Positions 39,501 through 53,181 of a stretch of 64,000 bases of DNA are shown one piece after another. A program made the translations under genes and the position numbers. Under the pieces are notes generated by a model, which saw only the letters and a list, made by a program, of their open reading frames with translations, was not told the DNA's origin and searched no databases. The stretch is from Phalacrocorax aristotelis (lineage: Eukaryota; Chordata; Aves; Suliformes; Phalacrocoracidae). Location of the stretch: the NCBI RefSeq assembly GCF_949628215.1, contig NC_134276.1, positions 134,664,125-134,728,124 of the forward strand, given 5' to 3'. Position 1 is the stretch's first letter. Each line of letters opens with the position of its first letter.

Positions 39501-42500
39501 CACTGCAGATTTGCATAAATGGGGATAAAAGTGAGGAATGCAGGTCTGTACAAGCTCAAAGATGACAATATGAGATAACAGCAAATAGAAAAACCAGAAA
39601 GGGAACAACCCTGGATATTCATTTGTGATTTGAACACAAACTTAGTCTAAGCTCATCATGAGCAGTGGATTCACGCTTGATTGGCTTGAAAGGGCCAAGC
39701 ATGGGGCATAAGAAAGAAGTAAAGACAGAAGCCACACACTCTGACTCAGCACCAGTTGGCAGGTGGACTGATAGCCCAGCCATCAGCAGGGTCGCCCCCG
39801 ATGCTGACTGCCAGGGAAGACACGATTTGACCCAGTGCAGATCAAGTGCGGTGAGGACGTTCCTGGGGAAACTAATACCAGAGGGATAGCTCATAGGACA
39901 TGGGTGATAGTGATAATTCATGTACCCATGTTATTTGAAATTAGGCTTTAAAACATCGATTGATTGTAAATATCTGTCTAGGTGCAGTAATGAAGAACTA
40001 AGTAAACGTGTTACTTTTTTTTACTTGGCATACTTTTCTTCTGCGTGATTGCTTGGTTAGTCTCAGAATCCAAAAGAAATCCCAGATGCTCCTCTGTTGG
40101 TTTGTCACACTTACACTGAGTTGGAATAGAACATGATTTAAGAGATCAGGGATAGCTTGTAATACTTCCGCTTGTTGCATTTTAAAATATAATGGTGCAT
40201 GATAAGGAGGATGCAATGTTCAGTTTATGTGAATTGCACTTTTTTTTGTTGCAATAAGTGGTGCTACCCTTGAAGTCCACAGTAGGGCACAAACCTTCAT
40301 TGGTCTGACCCTACACTGTGTAACGTGTCGTTGATAGGCCATTAAGGATGCCTCACACCAAAGTTACACCCTGCCTGTTCTTCATTTGCAGCTTCAGTGA
40401 GCTGTCCCAGTGTCCCTGCTTTCCCTTGCTTCCTGGCAGTATATAGCAAAACAAGTCCTGTGCTGTCCTTTCAGTTTAGAAGAGATAAAGTTGTTGGTTT
40501 TCCTATCCTTTACCACATCACTGCAGACTATATATAGTAGATTGGCATGGCCCACATGCAAAGAGCGTTAGACCTCTTCTGTCCTCCCTTTCAAATGAAA
40601 ACGGTAGTGTGCTACGCTCACGGTGTTGTTTAAAACCTAGCAACACTTAAAGGTAAATGATCTGAGCGGTTTTAGAGCAGGCATGCAAGTGAGACTCAAC
40701 CCCTCCAACACGGGATTGGAAAAGGGCTGTCTGCAGATCCCAGTGATTTCTGAGCTGCTCTGCTCCTTGTCCACCAACAGGTGTCACTTTTCTAAAACTA
40801 GAAGCCATAGGACTTGCGTTTAGGCAAGTTCTCTTTATTTTTTCCTCTTTATTTTTTTATTTTAAAATTATGGTTATGATTTCTTCTGTGCTTCTGCACA
40901 TGACTTTTTATTATTTGGTAATTTATTTTCTGTGATATGTGCTGTCCTTTTTAGGTCACAGATGCAGATTTTTAAGAAGACTAAACAGCACTTGTTAGTA
41001 TAGGCATCCCTTCTGATTCAGTGTATCGCTGTTTTTACTGATCATAGCCCATCAGCCTGCTTTCAGTTCATAGGAAGTTAGTAAAATTCATTTTAATTAA
41101 GATATTAATTAGCTTTCCAAAAGCAAAGTTATTTTAAAATACCCAGACAGATGTCATCAGCTGCTTTCATTTTGTTCTTCCCTTGCTTTACCTTTAAAAG
41201 CAATTAAGATTGCTGGACAGATGTATGTTTAGACATTCAGGTTTTCTATTTCCTTGCATCTTGTTATCCAGTGAGCATCTCTAATGCATGCATGCTAACA
41301 CCACCAGAAAGGATGGGCAATTCTTGGTTTTTTTTCCTTAAAACACAGCAGCATTTTACTACACTTGGAAATTGTAGTGTTTTGTAATCTGTTATAATAA
41401 CTGCTGTAAAGTGCCGTATAAAAATAACACCAATAACAGTAATTACAGATGGCAATTGCCAGGTTGATTCTGCTGTACTTTTACTAAAATTTTTTTTTCT
41501 TAGTTTTTATTGGTGTTCAGTCTGTTTTCTAATAATTCTTAATACTGTAATGTGGAAGGACCAGGAGGGAAGACAAGGAATTGAGAGGCTTTGACTCGTT
41601 TGAGACACTGTCACGGAGAATTTGCACTACCATGTTAATAAGGGAGGCACTAGGAGTCAAGATCTTCCCATTCTCTGTGTGACCGTATCCAGTAGTTGCT
41701 TCCTCCTAATTGACAGGACAGACATACAGCTCAGTCTCCTGCGGCTTCCTGCAATTCTTGTTAGACATGGGCATTCTCTATCCCTGCTGTGTCTTCTCTT
41801 CTCTCTCTAGAAAGATGAGTTTCCCTGTAGTTGTGTTTGCTTCGAGTCTAATGAGTACACTTCCTTCTCTCCACACTGAAATGGTTAATGCAATGGAAAT
41901 GGAGAAATTGTGACTACATAGAAATTGAGAATTCTGTTATATGGTGATAATTGCATTCAGTTAAGAGAGAGTTAAAATCCTTCCCAAGACAGCCACACCT
42001 TGTTCTGGTCAAGAGCCGGGGAGCACCTGTCCTTTCACAGGTCTGGGGTCTAGGATGTTAGCTTTCGAATCCTGTGATAAGAAGAAGGGTGGGGCCTGAA
42101 ATAAGGGTTGTTTTTTACTGAATTTACTTAAAACCTAGTCCTGTAGGGAGGTCCTCAGGTAGAATATGGGTTGCTGAAACTATCCACCTGATTTTCTTCT
42201 CCCCTACACCATGGTCAGTGTATCAGTGTAGGTACATTAGTATCAAATGCACAGAGCCACAAAAAAAAACTTAAGTATTTTCCCAAGCTGTGTTACTACT
42301 TTGTTGCGTGATTCCTGGTACGTAGACCTCATATTTGCCTTTAAATATAGGACTTGTTCAAACCCAGGGAAATAAAGCCAGAATTCAGACTAAAGCAGCA
42401 AACGAGCACTAAATTACTGGGCAATGTAGTTTTCATCCTATGTTAATCAGCAACTTTGACTTGTAAATAATATGTAAAACAACAGTGGAGTCTCACTCGA

Positions 42501-43840
42501 GTTTGGGTGAAAAACAGGAGCTTCTGGGCATGTCCAGAGGAAAAGCAATGTCATTCTTGATCAGGTTGCTGTTTCTGAGCACTCTGGGACTTGTGACAAA
42601 GCCAAATCAAGAATGCTGCTTCTCCAGGATTTCTTCATTTTCCTGTATTTGCATGCCAAGGATTTGCTTTCAGGGTAGCCAAATATGAAATGCATGTGAA
42701 GACTAGAGAATGCTGCTCCAATGTTGGCACAGGATGCTGCCAGGGAAAAGGCCAGGCCTGCCCTGGAGCAGCTCCTTCCATAGGTGTTGTGCTCCAAATC
42801 AGCCTTGTGAATCCTGAATGTCAGGAACTGGGTGGGACTGGGTCATACACTCTACCTCAAAACCTTCCTATTTGCACAGTCACAGCAGCCCCAGCTCAGC
42901 AGAAGAGAATTTTGCTGAAGAGCTAAGCCAAACTTTCAAACTGAGGGAGCCTAAATAGAGCATGCATCACCTGTAGACCACAAAGGGCTTGGCAGTCAAG
43001 GTCAGTACTACTCTCTGTACTTCATAGGTGGGAAAACAGGTGAAACAAAGCTACAGAAATGGGAAATTATTTTCCTGAGATCACACAGCAGTGTGGATCA
43101 GGGAAGTAGGGCATGAATCTCCTGGGCTCAGATCTGCTCTCATAGGTACTGTGTGACTTAAACTGACAGTTATTCCAGGGGAGCTGGTTGTCTCCCATCA
43201 CTTCTGCTGTTTGTCCCCCTACCACACCTTTTAATACTAAGCAAGGGCTTATAGATCCTAAACAGAGGTAGAAAAGTACAATTTTGGAATACCATCTTGC
43301 AGCAGTTGTGTGTAGGCCTGTACATATCCAATTAGGAACTAAAACATGAACCACATGTTTGAATTGTGATGTGTGTTGTGTTGATAAGGTCTTTTCATTT
43401 TCTGGCTATTTCCATGTAAACCACCTCTACCAGGCAAGTTCCTAGTAGACTTTCTGGACCCTCTGGCACTCTCCCTCTCCAAATAAATTGTTAATGGGAA
43501 AGTGAATACCTTTATTTCCCTGTTTTCCTCCACGATGCCTAGCAGAATTTGTTGAAACAGTCACTTTCTTTTCTGCCATCATCTTGATCTACTTGTCACT
43601 TCTGTTTAAATGGTAAATAGTGTGATAACAAGGCCAAGCAAGCAAATAAAAAAGAAAAATCCCAAATCCCTGAAAAAGTTGTGTCCACAAAACTGCTTCC
43701 AGTAAATTATTCCTGTTTGTTTGGAGTTCCAACTAGACCACAAAGAAATGACCCCACAGGGTTGTTACAGCTGTTTTGTATTGCTAAGCCATGATGTAAT
43801 GAATGTTGGTCTTCTCTCCACCAGATAGGAGTGACCTGAA
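36561..43840. other. Spacer between FKBP4 and the TCAF-like pseudogene
   Basis: About 7 kb without a recognised gene. It contains the separate CpG-rich patch at 37,110-37,395. A short stretch near 39,145-39,170 (GAGTCTGGAACAGCCTCCC) is reminiscent of CR1 but too short to call. Open frames here are short and lack family motifs. Confidence 0.5.
37110..37395. promoter_or_regulatory. Orphan CpG-rich patch
   Basis: About 290 bp of GC- and CpG-rich sequence stands apart from the FKBP4 island, with AT-richer DNA between. It lies about 1.1 kb upstream of the FKBP4 ATG. No coding exon is attached. It may be an alternative FKBP4 promoter, a divergent noncoding start or an enhancer. The sequence alone does not decide. 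Confidence 0.4.
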
Positions 43841-46800
43841 GATGAAACCTGCTGCCGCCTGTGAGCTGTTAGTGGACCGTGTTGGATCATGGGACTTCAC
43901 TGGCAGTTTTGTTCCTTGTGAGCTCCTACTTTTTGGAGATGATGTCTGCCCTGTGCTTGTGAGTTCTAAGAAGCAGGTTCTGATTTCCATTTCACAACAT
44001 GGGAAGGGCCAGATAGTGGTTGTTTCCCATGAAGGAATCTTGTAGGACTCCAAGTTTTCCTGGTTCCTCAGAAATGCTGTGGAGTGACTTAAGCCTTCCC
44101 CTGAGGCCCTGGTTGGGGTCTGTCCTCATTTGGATTCCTTCTCCCAGCTGCTGCTCAGGGCTGACACCAAAGTACTCTAGGGATGCCTATGACAGCATGC
44201 AGGCCCAAGACCTGGTTAGCTTTATAAAGCGGGGTGGAGGGCTGCTCACTGGTGACTGCCTGGCACTGGGCTAGTTGACATCGCAAGGAGAAGGTCCTGT
44301 CTGAAATCCCTGGGAACCAGGTGACCAGCATGGCTGGCATGACCTTCACAGGAAATGCTGTGGAGACATGCATCCTTAAAGTTGCCAGGAAAATTCCCAA
44401 GATCCTGTTAATGGTCCTGTGAGTATCTGAATTGCTCTCTATTTAAACAGCTGATCAGGTTATGCAGGTGAGTTGTTTATAGAAGATCCTTGAGGTGAGA
44501 GATACGAGGGTGATGGCGAATGCTGGTTCTTTAATAGCCAGGGTGGGATGCAACTGTTGTCTTCCAGTTTAAGGGGGACCTTTGTGCTCTTTGCAGTTGG
44601 AAAGAACAGTGTCTTTGTTTCCAGGGCAGCTGACCCAGGCCTGGGGAATTCATTCATGGGGAAGGACATGAGGGGAGCCATCTTTTAGAGCAGTCTGTCT
44701 GACCAAGTGTGCCTGAGTGCACACACAGTGGCATGGGGACAGGAGGAAGAACTCCTCTCCCCACGTGTGTACATTCAGCACAACTTTTCCACAGTTCAAA
44801 ACCAGGTTGGAGGTGGAGCACCAGGCCAGCTCTTTTGATCAGGTTCTGGCTGGCAGCTGCTAAACCTGTTTAGCCTGTTACTTGCAGAAATTCACCTTCT
44901 GCAAGTGAAACCCTGGGGCTGGTGCAGAGCTCTGAGAGGTGGGCTGGATGCCACCTTTCTTCTCAGCTTCTGACACAGGCTGCAGGCAGGAAATCTCCTT
45001 GCTCTCAATTTGTTTGGGATTCCAGCCTGGCCCCTTTGGTCCTGGAGCAGCAGGTGTAAAACTCAGGGCTCTTGTGACTCGCATCACACAGCCGACTAGG
45101 CAGTGGAGCCCTGGCCATTGATCTGCCATCTTTCTCCACCTCCAATGGGGGAGCCAGGCTGTGCCTCCCCCCCTTTCTGCCGAGTTACACAAGGCACAGC
45201 GGGTTCTCTGAGGAGCATGAGCGCTGCTGTGCTTTCTCTGTGTGGCATCTTCATTTCACTGCAGTGGAAGCTGCAACAATTACAATAAAATTCCCTGCAA
45301 GTCTTTCCTTCACAGCTTTTTCCTTGTGGATATATAATACTAAATTTCTAATATATTCAAACAAATAATTGGATCTGATACTTTCTGGATGCTCAATTTG
45401 TTTCTCAGTAAAGGTAGTAGAAAGCTCTGCTGTTGAATTTGGCAACGTGCTTAGGACACAGCTAATAAATGAAGTTACTTGAAGTTTGCTGATTGATTCT
45501 TGTTCCCACCTGCAGTGCAGGGGCATGCTGCCACTGCCTCATGCATAGTGCAGGGAAGAGGTAGAGGGGTGGAGAATTCAGCAGAGAAAAATTACATAGC
45601 AATTAACAAGACTGTAAATGGTAACTAAGGGTGAATTACACCTTGTTTAGGGTGCTTATGTGGTGGTTTTCACGGGATCCAGAGCCACAGAGAAATTTAG
45701 ATACCTAATTTCTGTGCAACACAGCAGCTTTATGCATCTGGGCCTTCCTGCTGGCCTTTGCTTAACCCATAGAAAATCAGACTGCAGTCTAAGGCAGGTG
45801 CTGTGCCATATGCCTGGGCACATACACTTTGTGACAAAGGGTCTTGGTAACGTCATAACCAAAGGAGAGCTGCAGACTGAATTCGTCTCCTATGGGCGTG
45901 CAGAAAGGCAGCATCATTTATTCTTATTGACTTGGCTGCAATAGCCACATAACAACAGATTCTTTCCAGGTATTGTGGGAAAACCTGTTTGGCAGAACCA
46001 GGAGAAAGTGTAAACAAAGCGAATGAGGGTAATTCAACATGTCTTTCTCCACAGTGACATATAGGAGTTATATGGAAATAGCAGAGATAAGAGGGCCTTG
46101 CACAGTATAATGTCTTTATATTGTGGGCACCAGCTAGTGACAATGTGAGGACTATGTGTTAGGGCCCTGATTCAACTTCTAGTCACTCATTATTTGTCTA
46201 GCTGTGTGTCTGCCTGTCCATCTAGCCCATCTGGCATAGCTATCCTTTCTTCAGTTCTCGGCAGTGGCAGAGGCTGGGAGAAGGCACACAAATCTTTTCA
46301 GCTTGCCTAGTTGATAATGACTAGGGTGGGGTAAATGGAGAAAGTTTCTGTTATAGGAGATGTGCCAATTCCCACATCATTAGCGGTTTAAAGCTGCAGT
46401 TTAAAGAATATGAAAAGTCTTCTGATTTTTGAGTTTCTGCAATGTATTCAGATTTTCAAGCTGCTCTGTAAGCCAGAGGTCTAGAAACTTCCTTTTGACC
46501 TCTTTCTCTCCTGTTTTTAGATGACTCCTGAGATCCCTCTAGATTTGCTTGGCTGCAAAAACTGAGGCTGTAAAAGGAGAAAATTGAGGTATTGATGGTT
46601 TTATTTTTTTTTAAACTAAAGAGCTAGCGTTATGATATACTAGGATGAGGGAGGAAGAGGCAGGGATGGACAAGGTGGCCTTTTGTGCAAAGCATTCTGG
46701 GACAGGGGCTAACCTGGGCCTCTCTTGGTTTTGCAGGCACCAGGCCAACCTTGACCTTGATGCTGAGTTTCTCCAGTATGGTATGTCAGAGCTGGATTTG

Positions 46801-49800
46801 GTGACAGGGGGCATACTCTCCATCTTGCTGGTGCACAGTGTACCCTTCCCACTATGCCTGGAAGCACTACTACTTCCACAAGGCAGTCCTTCTTTTCAAC
46901 AGGCATGTAGATAAGCATGAGGAGCTCAAGGCCCCCTTGAAGGACTGGCTGCAAAGGCTAGCACAAAATGGCGTTGCCTTTCTGCACATCCCAGCCCATG
47001 ACTGCCCTGCATATGCCTTGCTCCACTGCATTGTGACCAAAGTGCTTCAGAGAAGTGGGATCCCACATGTCAGTCAGCAGGCACTGCCCTGTCAAGAGCA
47101 ACTGCAAAGAGGCAGTCCTTCTCTGCATGGTGACTGAGCTGTCCCTTACCATGACAGACAGTGCAGCCCTAGCACAGAAATCTGCTGCTGGGGTCTGTGC
47201 CCTCTGTGTCACTGTGGAAATCGATGGTACAAACCCAGATGAGGTGTGTATCTCCCTTCTTCTTGAGGCATCCTGATGCTCGGATCAGTGGGGTGCCTGT
47301 CCTCAGTGTGCATGTGTCTGTGTATGTCTGAACATGGACACAGATGTGCAATTTCATGGTGGGCTTGTGAGGAGGCTGACCTCAGTGTAGTGGCAGATAG
47401 GCTCCTTTTGTGGCCAGCCCTGCTTGCAGCGCTCTGAAACACCCCATGAAAGTCCTGCTTCTTTGCTGTTGGTGCACAGGTACTTGGAGGAGAAGAGCCA
47501 CCAAACAGAGGCACATCAGGGTACTTGCACAGCACATTGGTTTTGGCAGGAAAGCTTTGTTGAGAAACCCTGGGCTCTACACTGCAGGTTGTTGCCATGG
47601 TTGTGCTGATACAGCTGTCTATGGGGCCATCCTATGAAGAGGTAGGAGTTAGAAACAAAATTTTTTATCTAGATAATTTCACCCTGAGGTATAACAGTCT
47701 CACAACTTTTTGTGTCGGCCCAGTTGATGGAGTGAAGGTCTTGTTTTGGGGGTGAAAATAAGAGGCTGGAAGCATGGTAGGAACTTCTTGAGCTGACGTC
47801 GCCACTGAAGCCAAGGTATTTGGTAATTATACCCTGAATAACTTGTCTAAGGTTAGGCCTTGTATCTGTACAACCTTGCTGAGATTCCTGCTCACAGCTG
47901 ATATGTTTAAACTCTAGGTTAAATTCCACTGGAAAGGTATTATCCCCTGATAATAAACAGATTAATCTTGACTTTTTTGCATTGGAATATGATTGAGAGG
48001 AGTTGTTTCCAAACTATTGTAATGAGATGAAGGAGGCTGTTCTGGAGTGGTGATGTCTGCAGAGGATACGTGGAGAGAAAAGTTGTGGAATAACTGCTTA
48101 CTGGTTTTAACACTAATGAGTCAGGGCAAAAGGGGAAAATTGTTAGGGTTGGCTGAACTGAACATGTTGGATTGAACATAGTATTTTGTTTGACCAGAAA
48201 TATTCAGAATTTGTGTCACTTCACATAAACAAAAAAGAAAGAAATGCTAGCAAACCCTGAACACCATTTCAAAACTGCCTTTGGTGCACATTCAGCAAAA
48301 CAGATGAATTGGCAAAACATTGTGATATGGTCTAATTTGCATTCTTCCTTGGATTAGGTTTTGTTTGACAAAACTGGTCCTGCTTTCTTGGAGGACAGGA
48401 AAGGTAAGTTGGGTGCTTGACGACAGTTCAGCTCTTCTTAGGACTTTTGCTGTTTGTGTTGAAATATGCTTGAGTAAACTTTGTCAGAACTATGGAGTGA
48501 TCAGTTTTGCTGGATCAGTACAGTAGAGACAGATCAGTTTTGCACTGTGTACAGAGATCTAGACAGAGGACCGTTGCATTTCCATGGGAAGACTGTCTAG
48601 AAACATGCTGAATTATAGTGGTACGGTGGGGTACCCATCTTACAGTTACACCTAGCATAGGACAGTCCTTTTAGGCTTTCTCGTAGCTTCAATCAGATAG
48701 AAATTGTAATTCTTGTAGGCCCCTGCTTGTGCTGGACCAGTCAGTAAGAAAAAAATGAGATGTTTCTGTCAGTCTGTTATTTAGAAAATGTTTTATGACC
48801 ATTACAACTTCAACCGTGTTTAATACCGCCACAGTATGCACCTCCTATGAGGGCTCTAGGGTAAGAGGATCTGAGTGGAGGAGGTGTTGGCATTTTGGTT
48901 TTTGAATTTTTTCTTTTTTTTTTAAAGATACTGGTAAACACTTCTAAGCTTGGCATTTCCAGAAGTTCAAATTTGGGTGGGCTTGCTTCTAATGGTGCAA
49001 TGATTGCTACCTTATTGCTTTAAAACTATATTTCTGACAAGTTGGTTAAAACATGAAACAGTTCTGTGAATGTAGAGCAGGGGAAAAGAAAAGGATGGAA
49101 GAGTCTTCTATTGCAGCTTGAAATCTCCAGAATCCATAATGTCAGGCTGAAAAAGTGCTTGACTGTTCTGTGTTCTCTTACCTTTAGGTAAGGCAGCCTG
49201 GAGGCATATGGGACTCTACCTTCCTGAAGGGCACACAGCAGTTATAACATTCCCTTGCCTGATAGTCGGTGCTGGTCTGAAGGTAAGCTGTCTCTAGTTT
49301 GGCTTCTGTTTACACAGATATATTTGCCAGGTGAACGCTCAAAAATAGCACGGAGAAGGGTTTTCTTCTTACTGGTTTTGCTGCCTTTTTAGTCCTTTCC
49401 TACTGCTGCCACCCTGTGGCACTTTCAATGGATTATCATAATTTTTCACCTTGTTTCCCACGCTCTTCTGTTGCATTCCTCTTATTTCTGTGTGCTGGAG
49501 GGATAACTGAGTATGGCTGCCGCTTGAAGGCAGCTGTATCTGCTTTGCTATTGTGCAAAGAGAACTGATCAAGGTGATTTTCAGGCCCAAGGTAAGTATT
49601 TGGGCCCTTCTAAGTGCCAAACTTAGTTCTGTCTCTCAAGATCTCTCATAAGGTACTTTCAGAGTGCTGTCACTCTTACTCATGTAGATGTATCCAGGTG
49701 AGATATTAACTAGTTATTCGGGATCCTGTTCTCTGCAAAGTATGAAACAGATAAATGTTTACCTGGTTGGATATTTTTTTCAGTGAGCTCCCTGCAGCTG

Positions 49801-50038
49801 AAATGCAAAGTAATTTAGCTGTTTCTGTCTGATCCTGCAGCCACATGCTGTCTCTTTCACTGTATGAGGACCAAGGCAGAGGCACAATAAAAGAAGCCAG
49901 CAGTGATCACATCTTGCCATATATGTTATGGGATGTGACTTTGATGCTGGTAAAGGGTGAAGTCACTGCAGTACCCTGAACTGGTAGTGAAGGATGTAGT
50001 TGACCCAGTAGTAATGTTCCTACCCTTCTGTTTGCCAG

Positions 50039-51022
50039 GTGCAGATTGGGTGTCACATGGATGACCTCTTGCATGCTACAGAGCTCCTCTAGGATTCTGG
50101 GTAAGTCAGTCGCTCTGTGCCTGCTACATGGCAGTAGATAGGTGAGGGAGCTGCGACAAAATGGGCAGGATTTGTCCAAACCGACATTTCTTGGAGGCTG
50201 GAGTTGTCATTTCCAATGGAAACCACTGTGTTGGAAGGAGACAGGCTGACTCCTGCCACGACAAAGCTTGCCTTGCACTTTGCCTGCTTTGTTGTGCCCC
50301 CGTATGGCCATCTCCAGTCCCTACAGTAAATCTTTCTGCTGAATGTCGGGTGTTTCTGTCAATTTCTCTTCCTGTATGCAATTTCTTCTTGCTTTTCTGT
50401 AAAAGTAAACAAAACCAGGGTTGTTATATGAAACAGCAAATCTCTGCTGGAGAAGAAGAATTGAGATCATCAAGAGACACTGGAGAAACCTGGTGGTGCT
50501 TGTTCTCAGATGGAATACAAGGATCTGTTCTTGCTATGGTACTACTCTGGTATATGCCAGTCCTCTTCTGTTTGTCTCCCATCCATAAAAGAGCCTGAGG
50601 AGACCTCCCAAGTACAGGATGAGGATTAACTAGTTAACAGCCACCATCCCCAGTCATGCAAGTACCACATACTGTTTTCCAAGAGAATTTCCTGACTGTG
50701 GTCTCTTTCTCCAGCTTGACCTCTGGGAGCATGTTCAAAAGTCAGAGCTGTGCTTAACCGTTTTTCTGTGTTGTTGATGTAGGGGAGACCTGTGAAAGCC
50801 AGTGGAATACCTGTATCCAGCACTATCCTGCTCCCTGGGCAGAACTGGCTGTTGAGAATCGCATCTAGATGGTGCCATCTGACAGCATCCGCTACATGGA
50901 GAACCCACAACCGCTGCTGACCCTGTGCAATGAGATCATGGTGGCCATAAGCAAATTGGCAGCCATACCAATAAAATTCCCAAGGTTGGAGAGGATTGTA
51001 ACAAATGTCCAGATCTCATTTG
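50039..51022 (+). repeat. TCAF partial exon duplication, copy 1
   Basis: Two exon remnants at 50,039-50,100 (VQIGCHMDDLLHATELL) and 50,783-51,022 (APWAELAVENRI, then PQPLLTLCNEIMVAISKLAA) match the same TCAF region as 52,236-53,181. The first exon is cut short after ELL and lacks the LWGGL part. The last ends ATTTG then GTAGGT. Confidence 0.75.
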
Positions 51023-52235
51023 GTAGGTACATTGCCATATGGCCTTCTCAAGGGCTAAGAGACAAGTGGCCTCTAGCAACAATGTCAGTTCCTTCAAGGT
51101 TATTTTGCTAAAACCAGACTGGGAACTTATGTAAGGTGTTAAATGACTGTGACCCTTGCATAATTGTGAGTGACTGTCACAATGGAAACATAGCAGGGCA
51201 GGGCTTAAAAAACCACACTGACCCTTTCAGATGCCTCCCTGCTCTCCAAACTGGTGGTGTCTCACTCAGCTCTTCTGCTGCTTGGGTTTGTTAAGAGGCA
51301 GAGCTTCTGACTGCAGTGGCTTTGACTCACATGTAGTTATTCATTCTCCCTCCTGAATGCACTGTAGAGTCAGTACAGCTGGGATACAGTGACCTGATTT
51401 CTATTTTTTTCCCTGCCTCAGCTACAGGACTAGTCTCACTCATTCAGTGACAATTGTTAAACCTGTGTGTGCCTACCTGCTGGAAATGGGCTCCACAAAG
51501 GCAAAACTTAGCTTGAAAAGGTGTGTCCCTGAGATGATGGCAATGGAGAAGTGGAACCAGTTAAGCCCAGGAAGAAGGGAGGGGTGAGGGAAGGTGTTTT
51601 TCAAATTTGGTTTTATTCCTCATTATTCTACTCTGATTGATTGGTAATAAATTAAATTAACTTCCCGAACTGTAGACTGTTCTGCCCATGGTGGTAATTG
51701 GTGAGTGATATCTCTCTGTCCTTATCTTGACCTACTCCTTACATTTTCTCTCACCGGTCCAGCTGAGGAGGGGAGTGATAGAGCGGCTTTGGTGGGCACC
51801 TGGTGTCCAGCGAGGGTGAATCCACCACAGCTATCTGTTTATAGCAGCACAGCTGTGGTTGCTGAGATGGGAGGTAAGGGTGCTAAAAGTGGGGCAAACC
51901 AACTTTCAATTTTCTTCAAAACCAGTGAAATCCCTCCTATCAAACAGAGCTGTAGAAAGATAATTCTAGTTTTCTTTGGCAACTGATCCAGCATTTCCAT
52001 TTTCTTCTTCATGGGGCTTAAGTCTGCCCTTTAATTCTTTCATGCTGCTTTCACCTGATTGATGTCTGTGCTGAGGTGAAGAACAATGTTCCATATGGTA
52101 GCATACCATTGCCTTTTCCTGCTGAGACAAGAGTGTCTTGTTGACTATGGTAGTTACAGAACACACAGAGTTTGGAGAGGAGCTACCTGAGCCTGTCCAA
52201 GTTGCACTGCCCTTTGGTAACTTGTTCCCTGCCAG

Positions 52236-53181
52236 GTGCAGATTGGCTGTCACAATGATGACCTCAGCTGTGCTGCAGAGCTGCAGAGGCCTCCCTTGGT
52301 AAAGAAGTTCAAAGTTGAATGAACCACCATGGAAGTCTCTAGTCTGTGGGGTGGCCTTATGTATATGCCAAAGGAGAGTACACTAGGCCAAATATCAGTC
52401 ACAATTAAAGAGGCTGTGCAGGCCCCATTTTTCAGGTTTGGTAAGTGGTTCCAAAAACCTAACTATAGGCAGGTGAGTAAAGCAGTATTTCTTTATTGCT
52501 GGCTTGCTTATGTTTTCCTGGGGTTTTGTGGTCATGTATGGAGGAGACCTCAGAGTAAGTAATGACCCAGGAAAGGGTTTGCATAAGGCTTTGCATTTCT
52601 CAGTGCAGGAAGTATATTGATAGGACTTTAATTTAGGAATTAACCTCTGCCCGTGTTCCCAGTATGAGCACGCCTGGGCCACCTTTAAAGTGGCTTGGTA
52701 TTGAAAAGTGAATATTGTCAACCCCTTGCAGTTACAGTGGACCTGGAGTCACCAAAGATGACTAGACCCCTCGCCAGACTCTCAGGATCTGTCCACTGGT
52801 TCAGTAAAACCCAATTATATCTAGATTAACTTAATGTTTCTGAGGCTATGCAGAGGGTTTTAGCTATGATGATTCTCCTCTCTTTTCACACTTAAAACTT
52901 CTTTTTAAATTGGCTACCTTTATTCACCTGAATGCTGAATTAGGGGAAACTGACATCTGTGCCTTGCAGTCAACAATCCATCAGTACCCAGCCCTCTGGG
53001 CTGAGCTGACCACAGAGAACATCATTGTGAGGGTACCAGCTGCTGATGTATGCCCCATAGACAACGCAGAGTCTGCTTTCCATCTGGAACAAGATGATGA
53101 ATGCAATAGCCAGACTGGCAGCCATCCCAGCAACTTTTCCAAGGCCAGAGAGGATGGTGGCAGATGTCCAGATACCTCCTG
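52236..53181 (+). repeat. TCAF partial exon duplication, copy 2
   Basis: The two exons are 52,236-52,440 (VQIGCHNDDL ... LWGGLMYMPKESTLGQISV) and 52,944-53,181 (PALWAELTTENIIVRVPAAD, later AIARLAAIPATFPRPERMVA). They repeat copy 1 at an offset of about 2.2 kb. Copy 2 keeps the full first exon. Its last exon ends CCTG then GCAAGT, a GC-type donor. Confidence 0.75.

Noticed and set aside
51762-51873. A second copy of the TCAF exon at 49,188-49,282
   Set aside because: It has plausible splice sites and a weak RAAL/KAAW resemblance, but the protein similarity is too low to separate from chance.
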